A stretch of DNA of 5,337 bases from Nitrosotalea sp. (GTDB lineage Archaea > Halobacteriota > Syntropharchaeia > Alkanophagales > Methanospirareceae), in assembly GCA_020725315.1 (NCBI GenBank), contig DYFG01000105.1:1-5337 (forward strand), read 5' to 3'. The notes under the pieces were generated by a model. The model saw only the letters and a program-made list of their open reading frames with translations. It had not been told where the DNA came from and did not search any database. Of the stretch, positions 1 through 4,843 are shown piece after piece (position 1 is the first letter of the stretch; each line of letters opens with the position of its first letter). The translations under genes were made by a program, and so were the position numbers.

Positions 1-1
1 A

Positions 2-73
2 TTGAGTTTTCTTCAATACATCAAATTATTGAGGAGGCAAGTTAAAAATGCCCAACAAAGGCACGGCGTATAA
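2..73 (+). CDS. C-terminal end of an upstream ORF, running into the attC-like site (partial)
   Basis: This frame is open from the left edge and encodes 23 residues ending in NAQQRHGV. It stops at a TAA that lies inside the GTATAAC box of the attC-like repeat. Termination inside the first attC box is common for integron cassette genes, so this is the preferred frame. A competing frame (positions 1-45, ending EEAS before TAA) is also open, and the window is too short to choose firmly between them. No function can be assigned. A third reading that starts at the ATG at 48 and runs through the repeat is treated as spurious. Confidence 0.35.
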   Translation: MSFLQYIKLLRRQVKNAQQRHGV

Positions 74-158
74 CAGAGCGTATCTGGCTTCGGTGCTTCG
101 CACATCCGCCCAAATTCCTCGCTACGCTCGGAACTTCAGATACGCTCAGCCGTTATAT
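68..158 (+). mobile_element. attC-like inverted repeat (candidate integron cassette recombination site)
   Basis: GTATAAC (68-74) and GTTATAT (152-158) form outer boxes close to the attC consensus RYYYAAC/GTTRRRY. The inner arms GAGCGTATCTG (76-86) and CAGATACGCTC (137-147) are perfectly complementary. The unpaired stretches between outer and inner boxes are unequal (A against AGCC). The 50-nt loop is GC-richer and includes a small GTGC-TTCG-CAC hairpin. A further GCCCAAC lies just outside at 50-56. These are hallmarks of an attC site, and the neighbouring gene belongs to a cassette-type family. Against this, the right outer box deviates from GTTRRRY at one position, no extrahelical base is obvious, and no second copy or integrase is visible. 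It could instead be another kind of structured repeat. Confidence 0.55.
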
Positions 159-201
159 GAAATGCGCAGATCAAAAACCTATCTATGTATCCTACCAGTG
201 A

Positions 202-221
202 TTATTAAAAGTATTTATAAA
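202..221 (+). promoter_or_regulatory. Candidate AT-rich promoter (TATA-like) upstream of the UPF0158 gene
   Basis: The spacer between the repeat and the UPF0158 start contains TTATTAAAA (202-210) and TTTATAAA (214-221). Either could be an archaeal TATA box. The second would place transcription initiation almost at the start codon, which fits poorly with the Shine-Dalgarno at 227-233, so the first is the better candidate. The stretch is uniformly AT-rich and such matches are expected by chance. Confidence 0.2.
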
Positions 222-246
222 AGGATAAAGGAGAGAATTTATTATT

Positions 247-738
247 ATGAATAAGCCAGTGAAGCTAGAGGAGATAATAAATGCGCTTGAAATCCAAAAT
301 GATACTAGTATGGCTTTTTTTAATAAAATAACCGGAGAGGTTAGAGTAATTGATGAAGAAGAGTACAGGGCTGCAGAGGAAGATAAAGATTTAATGGGCT
401 ACCCAGCGTGGCAAAGAGATGTGATAAAAATAGCAAAGGATTTAATTGATAATGAAGACAATTATATTTACTTACCTTCAAAATATGATATAAATGAGTA
501 TGAAATAATGCAAAATTTTTGTTTGTCCATAACTGATCAAAGAATAAGCTATGAATTATATTATTCAATAAAAGGAGGAGGAGCATTCAGAAGATTTAAA
601 GATATGATTAAAAGATTGAGGATTGAGGATGATTGGTATCAATACAAAGATGAAGCAATAAAGCAAATTGCAGTAGATTGGTGTAATGAAAATGGGATAA
701 TTTTTACAATTGATAGTAATACTAAAAAATTTAAATGA
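247..738 (+). CDS. UPF0158 family protein, function unknown
   Basis: The complete 163-residue protein matches the remembered layout of the UPF0158 family. It has an N-terminal LEEIINALEIQND segment (residues 8-19), an acidic EEEY..AAEED stretch (37-46), YPAWQRD (52-58), LPSKYDINEYEIM (76-88), GGGAFRRFKD (110-119) and a C-terminal W-Y...IAVDWCNENGI (130-151). The molecular role of the family is not established; members are mostly bacterial, single-domain, acidic soluble proteins. The start has AAAGGAG at 227-233, 13 nt upstream, which is rather far but the only good site. Codon use is strongly A/T-ending and unlike the trp genes: a hand count of positions 481-540 gives 22% GC, against 50% for 1021-1080 in trpF. 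With the attC-like repeat upstream, this suggests a horizontally acquired cassette gene. Its stop overlaps an ATG (ATGA, 735-738) in frame with trpF. Confidence 0.85.
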   Translation: MNKPVKLEEIINALEIQNDTSMAFFNKITGEVRVIDEEEYRAAEEDKDLMGYPAWQRDVIKIAKDLIDNEDNYIYLPSKYDINEYEIMQNFCLSITDQRISYELYYSIKGGGAFRRFKDMIKRLRIEDDWYQYKDEAIKQIAVDWCNENGIIFTIDSNTKKFK

Positions 739-770
739 ATAATGCTAAGTGGAAGTGCGAGCACATCAAA

Positions 771-1418
771 ATGTCTGGCGTGATCGTGAAGATTTGTGGT
801 ATTACGAATGCGGCAGATGCTCAGCTTGTAGTGGATAGTGGTGCCGACCTGCTTGGCATGATCGTGGATGTGCCGGTAGCAACGCCGCGGAAAATACGCA
901 TAGAGGAGGCGGAGGAGATCGCAAAGGAGATCGGTGATGCGATAAATATCGTGGTGGTTCTCTGTCCAGGTTCCGTGAATGAAGTGGAGAAGATTGTGAG
1001 AAGGATTGCGCCATTTGGCGTGCAGTTGCATGGATTTGAATCCACTGCGTTTTTGAAGTCCGTCCGTGAAGCACTTCCTGAGGTGAAATTGATAAAAACC
1101 GTTCATGTGGATGAGCAGGGAACGATTCATGGTGTAATGCCAGAAGAGGATTATGTAGATTTTCTCCTTCTTGACACCTTTTCTGCTCAGATTGGGGGGA
1201 CGGGAAAAAGGCATAGTTGGGCTAAAAGCAGGGAGATTGTGGCAGATAGCATGATTCCCGTGATTCTATCGGGCGGTTTAACACCTGAGAATGTGGCAGC
1301 TGCGATAAAGGAGGTTAATCCTTATGGTGTTGACGTTGCAAGTGGTGTGGAATCGTCAGCAGGGAAGAAAAGTAAGGAGAAGGTCTTCCAATTCGTGAGG
1401 AATGCGAAATGCATATAG
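771..1418 (+). CDS. trpF: Phosphoribosylanthranilate isomerase
   Basis: TrpF converts N-(5-phosphoribosyl)anthranilate to the carboxyphenylamino-deoxyribulose phosphate used by TrpC. The 215-residue length is normal for this TIM-barrel enzyme. KICGIT at residues 7-12 carries the catalytic cysteine (Cys9). LLLDTF (132-137) carries the catalytic aspartate (Asp135). GGTGKRHSW (142-150), LSGGLTPENV (166-175) and GVDVASGVE (186-194) form the substrate and phosphate-binding loops. The ATG at 771 is preferred because family members begin a few residues before KICG. An in-frame ATG at 735 would add MNNAKWKCEHIK and overlaps the stop of the upstream UPF0158 gene. Neither start has a convincing Shine-Dalgarno. 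The gene overlaps trpB by 10 nt. Its upstream neighbour is foreign-looking, rather than trpC as in many archaeal trp operons. Confidence 0.95.
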   Translation: MSGVIVKICGITNAADAQLVVDSGADLLGMIVDVPVATPRKIRIEEAEEIAKEIGDAINIVVVLCPGSVNEVEKIVRRIAPFGVQLHGFESTAFLKSVREALPEVKLIKTVHVDEQGTIHGVMPEEDYVDFLLLDTFSAQIGGTGKRHSWAKSREIVADSMIPVILSGGLTPENVAAAIKEVNPYGVDVASGVESSAGKKSKEKVFQFVRNAKCI

Positions 1419-2611
1419 GTGAATATCCAAAGGCGGGTAAATTTGGTGAATACGGCGGTCAATTTGTACCAGAGGTTTTAATGCACGCGCTGAAGGAGCT
1501 TGAGGATGCGTATCTTCTCTACGGGAAGGACGAACAATTCAAAGAAGAATTGGACTTTTATTTGAGGACCTTTGCGGGTCGACCAACACCTCTTTACTTC
1601 TGCGCTCGGCTTTCTGAGTTACTGGGCACCAAGCTCTATCTCAAGCGGGAAGACCTCGTTCATGGTGGTGCCCATAAGTTGAACAACACGATCGGTCAAG
1701 CGTTGTTAGCGAAGAGGATGGGTAAGCGAAGAATAATCGCAGAGACAGGAGCAGGACAGCACGGATTGGCAACTGCGATTGCCGGTGCTTCGTTCGGGTT
1801 GAAAACGGAGATTTATATGGGCGAGGAGGATATCGAACGGCAGCGGTTGAACGTTTTCCGGATGAGATTACTGGGTGCGGAGGTTCACCCTGTTGGCAGT
1901 GGTTCGAGAACCTTGAAGGACGCGATAAATGAAGCTATACGAGACTGGGTAACCAATGTTCAAGATACGCATTACCTTTTAGGTTCTGTTGTAGGTCCGC
2001 ATCCTTACCCCATGATGGTACGGGATTTCCAGCGCGTAATCGGGATTGAAACAAAAGAGCAGATATTAGAAACCGAGAGAAGGCTACCTGATGCACTCGT
2101 TGCGTGTGTTGGAGGAGGAAGCAACAGTATAGGGCTGTTCTACGATTTCCTTGATGATGAAGAGGTGGCGTTATATGGTGTAGAGGCGGGAGGGGAAGGC
2201 ATATCGTCCAGTAGACATTCAGCAACTCTTTATGCCGGTACAAAGGGTGTCTTACATGGTACCTACAGCTATCTGTTACAAGACGAAGATGGACAGATAC
2301 TCCCAACGCACAGCATTGCGCCCGGGCTTGATTATTCTGGTGTAGGGCCGGAGCATGCGTTTTTGAAGGATATGGGTCGTGTAACTTATGATATAGTAAC
2401 TGACAGGGAGGCTCTGCACGCGTTCGAACTGTTGTGTAAGTATGAAGGTATATTGCCGGCACTTGAGTCTGCACATGCAGTAGCGTACGTGGCGAGATTA
2501 GTCGAGGTAGAGGAGATCGGCAGCGATGATGTTGTTGTGGTGTGCCTCTCAGGACGGGGAGATAAGGATGTGGAGATAATAGAGAGGGCACTCCATGAGC
2601 AGAATCCGTGA
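1409..2611 (+). CDS. trpB: Tryptophan synthase beta chain (TrpB1 type)
   Basis: TrpB is the PLP-dependent beta subunit that condenses indole with L-serine to give tryptophan. It works in an alpha2-beta2 complex in the cytoplasm. The 400-residue length and overall pattern fit the short TrpB1 class, which partners with TrpA. FGEYGGQFVPE (12-22) is the family N-terminal signature. HGGAHKLNN (85-93) holds the PLP Schiff-base lysine, Lys90. AETGAGQHG (111-119) contains the catalytic glutamate, Glu112. GGGSNSIG (235-242) is the PLP phosphate loop. GLDYSGVGPEH (306-316) and SGRGDKD (381-387) complete the active site. The loop reads EDLVHGGAHK rather than the enteric EDLNHTGAHK, a form remembered from methanogen enzymes. 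The start overlaps trpF by 10 nt, with GTGAGG at 1395-1400 as a likely ribosome site. It overlaps trpA by 17 nt, suggesting translational coupling and balanced subunit output. Confidence 0.97.
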   Translation: MHIGEYPKAGKFGEYGGQFVPEVLMHALKELEDAYLLYGKDEQFKEELDFYLRTFAGRPTPLYFCARLSELLGTKLYLKREDLVHGGAHKLNNTIGQALLAKRMGKRRIIAETGAGQHGLATAIAGASFGLKTEIYMGEEDIERQRLNVFRMRLLGAEVHPVGSGSRTLKDAINEAIRDWVTNVQDTHYLLGSVVGPHPYPMMVRDFQRVIGIETKEQILETERRLPDALVACVGGGSNSIGLFYDFLDDEEVALYGVEAGGEGISSSRHSATLYAGTKGVLHGTYSYLLQDEDGQILPTHSIAPGLDYSGVGPEHAFLKDMGRVTYDIVTDREALHAFELLCKYEGILPALESAHAVAYVARLVEVEEIGSDDVVVVCLSGRGDKDVEIIERALHEQNP

Positions 2612-3395
2612 TACCTTTTTGGAGCTTGAACGAAGCGGTGAGTGTGCTTTTATCGCATATATGATGGCTGGCGATCCTGATCCGTCACTAACTCCACCGA
2701 TAGCAACGGCGATAGCACGGTATGCGGATGTCATAGAACTCGGGATACCGTTCTCAGACCCGATAGCAGATGGTAAGACGATACAAACAGCATCAGAGCG
2801 GGCTCTTAAGGCTGGAATGAGACCTGATAAGATTTTTGAGCTCATCGCTGCTATAAGAAAGGAAACGGACATCCCGATCGTCGTGATGAGTTATTACAAT
2901 CCGATCTTGCATTTTGGGATAGAGCGGTTCATGAAACGGCTTGCAGAAGGAGGAGATGGGATTATTATTCCGGACTTACCCATCGAAGAGGCAGATGATG
3001 TGGTATGGTATGCGAAGGAGAATGGTATAGACACAATTTTTTTGATTGCTCCGACGACGCCCGAGGAGAGGATAGAGCAGATCTGTGCGTATTCATCAGG
3101 GTTTGTTTATCTTGTGTCGCTGCTCGGTGTTACGGGTGCGAGGGAGACAATTTCAGGGGTTGTGAAAACTCTGATAAAGAGCGTGGTTGAGAAAAGACAA
3201 GATATACCACCAGCAGTAGGATTTGGGATATCAAAGCCAGAGCACGTGCAGGAGATAGTAAAGAGCGGTGCGAAAGGGGTAATAGTGGGAAGTGCGATCG
3301 TAGAACTCATCGCGAAACATAAAGCTAAGCCAGAAGTACTGATTCCCGCACTTGAAGAGTTCTGTGCGGCATTAAAAGCGGCAACCAGAAGATGA
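2595..3395 (+). CDS. trpA: Tryptophan synthase alpha chain
   Basis: TrpA cleaves indole-3-glycerol phosphate to indole and glyceraldehyde 3-phosphate and passes indole to TrpB. The 266-residue TIM barrel is full length. IELGIPFSDPIADG (47-60) contains both catalytic acids, Glu48 and Asp59. DLPIEE (127-132) is the loop facing TrpB. YLVSLLGVTGAR (172-183) is the mobile loop that closes over substrate. VGFGISKPEHV (208-218) and VGSAIV (231-236) bind the phosphate. The family usually has GPTIQ after the second catalytic acid; here it is GKTIQ. The start lies inside trpB, with GAGAGGG at 2582-2588 as ribosome site. No terminator follows: the next frame, a truncated PIN gene, begins within 10 nt of the stop, so the operon end appears to be a rearrangement junction. 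Confidence 0.97.
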   Translation: MSRIRDTFLELERSGECAFIAYMMAGDPDPSLTPPIATAIARYADVIELGIPFSDPIADGKTIQTASERALKAGMRPDKIFELIAAIRKETDIPIVVMSYYNPILHFGIERFMKRLAEGGDGIIIPDLPIEEADDVVWYAKENGIDTIFLIAPTTPEERIEQICAYSSGFVYLVSLLGVTGARETISGVVKTLIKSVVEKRQDIPPAVGFGISKPEHVQEIVKSGAKGVIVGSAIVELIAKHKAKPEVLIPALEEFCAALKAATRR

Positions 3396-3402
3396 TGAAT
3401 GC

Positions 3403-3675
3403 TTGAAATTAATAAAAGGGGATATAAGCGAAGAAAAAGCTTTAGAAGCGTATGCGCAATTGATGAGGGCGAAGGTAATTTCTGTGGATGCGAGTTTAGC
3501 ACTCGAGGCTGCTGATTTCAGCCTGAGCCTGAGATTAGGATTGAGTATGGCAGATGGAATAGTATATGCAACAGCGAAAAGGGAAGGTGCAAAGCTTGTG
3601 ACGAGCGATGAGCATTTCAAGGGTTTGAAGGACGTTGAATTTATCGAGGAAGAGAAGAGAAGAGAAGTGAAGTGA
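3403..3675 (+). pseudogene. PIN-domain (VapC-like) toxin fragment lacking its N-terminal half
   Basis: The 90-residue frame with a TTG start matches the C-terminal half of a PIN-domain ribonuclease. LSMADGIVYATAKREGAKLV (47-66) carries the third conserved acid and TSDEHFKGL (67-75) the fourth. Full VapC proteins are about 130 residues. The N-terminal strand with the first Asp and the following Glu are absent: the frame can only be extended back to 3376, inside trpA, before meeting a stop. With half the metal ligands gone it should be inactive. It sits 7 nt after trpA with no cognate antitoxin upstream, as expected from a deletion that fused its remainder to the end of the trp operon. Its last residues (EEEKRREVK) are encoded by a pentamer repeat tract. 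Confidence 0.75.
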
Positions 3676-3685
3676 AGTGAAGTGA
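3651..3685 (+). repeat. Pentanucleotide tandem tract (AGAGA)3(AGTGA)4
   Basis: Seven uninterrupted 5-bp units can be read: AGAGA at 3651, 3656 and 3661, then AGTGA at 3666, 3671, 3676 and 3681. The tract encodes the C-terminal tail and the stop codon (TGA at 3673-3675) of the PIN fragment. Because the unit is not a multiple of three, gain or loss of one unit would change the frame. Confidence 0.9.
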
Positions 3686-3690
3686 ACAAC

Positions 3691-3820
3691 ATGGCAAGAG
3701 AAGAGATACAAAAACCAAAACCGGCTGCGTTGTAGGAGTAGGTTCAAGCATTTCAAAGTAGTAGGATTTGACATAGACGAAGAGAAGATAAGAACGTTAA
3801 ACGATGGAGATAAGAAGAAA
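3691..3820 (+). pseudogene. N-terminal remnant of a nucleotide-sugar dehydrogenase (UDP-glucose/UDP-ManNAc dehydrogenase-like)
   Basis: Three pieces in three frames together read like the N-terminus of the NAD-binding UDP-sugar dehydrogenase family. From the ATG at 3691 comes MAREEIQKPKP, then a stop. In a second frame, positions 3726-3743 read CVVGVG, the start of the Rossmann glycine motif. In a third frame, from 3752, comes FKVVGFDIDEEKIRTLNDGD, the second strand, whose acidic end (FDID) would bind the NAD ribose. The remainder of the glycine motif, the first helix and the whole of the downstream enzyme are missing. The remnant is not functional. The family assignment rests on pattern recognition of about 40 residues and is moderately secure. 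Confidence 0.5.
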
Positions 3821-3845
3821 GACAGCCTAAAACGCGCAGGATTTA

Positions 3846-3924
3846 ATGAAAGAGATAAACTGGCAAGAGGAAGGCAGAGGTGAGTGCTGCTGAACTAATA
3901 AGAGAAGATAGAGATACCAGATAG
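3846..3924 (+). pseudogene. vapB-like antitoxin remnant, internally deleted
   Basis: The frame from the ATG at 3846 reads MKEINWQEEGR, resembling the EL-DINW-EEVR start of the ribbon-helix-helix segment in the vapB at 4219. After a frame change, 3880-3924 reads VSAAELIREDRDTR and then TAG. LIREDRDTR is a typical VapB C-terminal end and overlaps the vapC remnant, as in intact vapBC pairs. The middle of the protein, normally about 40 residues, is gone. Confidence 0.55.
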
Positions 3925-4234
3925 AGTAATCCTCGATTCAGGTGCTATTGCGGCGATATTTTTTAAAGAGGAGTCTTCTGAGAGGGCTGAAAGAGTTGCG
4001 GAGAATTACCAATTGATAACGGTTGATCTTGCGATTGCAGAGGTAGCAAATGTTGCCTGGAAGTGAGTAGTGTTCTTCAACGAATCAAAGGAGATTGCAT
4101 TAAAAGCGCTGAGAAGGGGCAGAATGAACACCGTCCGTCCAGCGAATCGCGATATTATGATCTTGTCGACATCGGAACTCAAAGCTAAAAGAAAAGTAAC
4201 ACGGAAGAAAAGATTTTTATGTCTGAGGGAGTAA
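3914..4234 (+). pseudogene. vapC-like PIN-domain toxin pseudogene with in-frame stop
   Basis: One frame reads VILDSGAIAAIFFKEE, the first PIN strand with its catalytic Asp, at 3926-3973. It continues through TVDLAIAEVANVAWK, which holds the conserved Glu, up to TGA at 4064-4066. The same frame then resumes in family-like fashion with VVFFNESKEIALKALRR and later STSELKAK, ending at TAA 4232-4234. The expected start codon appears as ATA (3914, IPDRVILDS) and no ATG/GTG/TTG start is visible. Near 4150 a neighbouring frame gives YYDL, where the family has Y-D and the third acid, so a small frameshift or deletion is likely there too, with about 20 residues missing. Loss of start, a nonsense codon and C-terminal erosion make this a dead toxin gene. 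Confidence 0.7.
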
Positions 4235-4425
4235 AACATCTTTTTAGAAAAAAGGAATTGGACATTAACTGGAGCGAAGAAGTGAGAAAGTTCATAGAGG
4301 ATAAGGTGCGGGAGTACAAGAGAGAGAAAGCATTGGAAGAGATAGATTCCATGCTCAAAAACGTACCCCCGCCTGAGAAAGGAACAGCATCGAAGTATGT
4401 GAGGGAGGATCGTGATAGTAATTGA
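4219..4425 (+). CDS. VapB-like ribbon-helix-helix antitoxin
   Basis: This 68-residue, highly charged protein resembles VapB antitoxins. A DINWSEEVRKFIEDKVREYK helix region (15-34) is followed by a linker and a toxin-binding tail, GTASKYVREDRDSN (55-68). In intact loci such proteins bind and neutralise a PIN-domain ribonuclease and repress their own promoter through the N-terminal ribbon-helix-helix. Here the N-terminus, MSEGVKHLFRKKEL, looks shorter than usual and lacks the clear alternating beta strand that contacts DNA, so autoregulation may be lost. The start overlaps the end of the vapC pseudogene and has no strong ribosome site. The C-terminus overlaps the GTG start of a truncated vapC by 14 nt, the normal vapBC arrangement. 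It is probably an orphan antitoxin. Confidence 0.65.
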   Translation: MSEGVKHLFRKKELDINWSEEVRKFIEDKVREYKREKALEEIDSMLKNVPPPEKGTASKYVREDRDSN

Positions 4426-4453
4426 TGCATCTTCACTCGCCAAACTTATTTAA
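4412..4453 (+). pseudogene. vapC stub: first 13 codons of a PIN-domain toxin
   Basis: A GTG start inside the end of vapB gives VIVIDASSLAKLI followed by TAA. The sequence is the first PIN strand with its catalytic Asp (residue 5), exactly where vapC begins in a vapBC operon. Nothing downstream resumes a PIN pattern in any plus-strand frame. The toxin was truncated by an insertion or deletion near 4450; transposase and tandem-repeat remnants follow at once. Confidence 0.7.
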
Positions 4454-4478
4454 TCACAAATCAAGAGGGTATAAGATA

Positions 4479-4506
4479 GGTGTTTAGGATTTGGTGCTTA
4501 GGATTT
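4479..4506 (+). repeat. 14-bp tandem duplication
   Basis: GGTGTTTAGGATTT (4479-4492) is followed directly by GGTGCTTAGGATTT (4493-4506), with one difference. It lies between the vapC stub and the transposase remnant and may mark a rearrangement scar. Confidence 0.85.
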
Positions 4507-4512
4507 AGTATT

Positions 4513-4638
4513 TCCAAAGAGCTATACAAATAGCAGGAAATTTATCTGCTCTACAAGAAACGAGAAGTAGTTGAGAAGATGTTTGACACTTACAAGACGG
4601 TGCTTAATGCGGACACGCTCTATCTGCAGGATGATGAA
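4513..4638 (+). mobile_element. IS4-superfamily transposase remnant (C-terminal catalytic motif)
   Basis: In one frame the sequence reads SKELYK, a TAG stop (4531-4533), then QEIYLLYKKREVVEKMFDTY and onward through NADTLYLQDDE. YKKREVVEKMFDTYK (4552-4596) fits exactly the Y-(2)-R-(3)-E-(6)-K signature around the catalytic Glu of IS4-type DDE transposases. The LYL-DDE that follows also fits the C-terminal region of these enzymes. The rest of the transposase, including both catalytic Asp regions, is absent. Family resemblance is lost after 4638, and no terminal inverted repeats were found. This is a dead fragment, lying between a truncated vapC and a decayed hicA. Confidence 0.65.
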
Positions 4639-4676
4639 AAAGGGATCATATCCATACACCTCAACGCCAAATTCCC

Positions 4677-4837
4677 TCATTTTACCTTTTCTAAAAGGTG
4701 GAAATAGCGTTCCCTACTCATCCCTGCCGTTCTCATATTTGTACGGATATGTGTTACAGGCACAAGTTTCGGGCTGCTTTTAATCACAAGCGGTCGTTTA
4801 ACACCTGACTTTGTATGGGCGTAATCTTTTTGCTCAT
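4677..4837 (-). pseudogene. hicA-like toxin remnant downstream of hicB
   Basis: On the minus strand an ATG at 4837, 6 nt after the hicB stop, reads MSKKITPI, a remembered N-terminus of HicA-type mRNA interferases, but this frame ends in TGA after 17 codons. A different minus frame, open to the TGA at 4677-4679, reads KRPLVIKSSPKLVPV and then THIRTNMRTAGMSRERYFHL, ending LLEKVK. The R-AG-SRE-YF-LLEK pattern is like the C-terminal helix of HicA proteins. About 20 residues are missing between the two parts, and the catalytic-histidine region is not clearly preserved. A frameshifted, deleted toxin is the best reading. The C-terminal match is suggestive rather than decisive. Confidence 0.45.
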
Positions 4838-4843
4838 TATATC

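Noticed and set aside
48..254. A 68-codon plus-strand ORF through the inverted repeat
   Set aside because: It reads straight through the attC-like stem-loop and the AT-rich leader of the UPF0158 gene, has no protein-like pattern, and overlaps the next gene's start.
639..1214. A 191-codon minus-strand ORF opposite the UPF0158/trpF junction
   Set aside because: It is a shadow of the two plus-strand genes, with a low-quality composition rich in His, Arg and Leu and no recognisable motif.
1935..2591. A 218-codon minus-strand ORF opposite trpB
   Set aside because: It is antisense to a fully conserved trpB, and its composition is typical of a shadow frame.
4064..4066. In-frame TGA in the vapC frame as selenocysteine or other recoding
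   Set aside because: PIN toxins have no selenocysteine, no stem-loop signal was noticed, and other lesions (lost start, eroded C-terminus) show plain decay.
4684..4699. Palindrome ACCTTTT-CT-AAAAGGT as a possible terminator
   Set aside because: There is no T-tract on either side, and it coincides with the end of the hicA-like C-terminal reading (LLEKVK).
4571..4783. A 70-codon plus-strand ORF ending FSYLYGYVLQAQVSGCF, at first taken as more transposase
   Set aside because: It is out of frame with the Y-(2)-R-(3)-E-(6)-K reading and is the antisense of the more specific hicA-like minus-strand sequence.
4449..4789. An 11-bp direct repeat TTTAATCACAA at 4449-4459 and 4779-4789, as a possible IS target-site duplication
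   Set aside because: The right copy lies inside the hicA-like remnant, whose C-terminal part (4677-4778) would then have to belong to the IS. No terminal inverted repeats adjoin the copies, and an AT-rich 11-mer can recur by chance.
1300..4820. The GTTTAACACCTGA string shared by trpF (around 1276) and the hicA-like region (around 4797)
   Set aside because: It is a single short match in unrelated contexts with no flanking similarity, best explained as chance.
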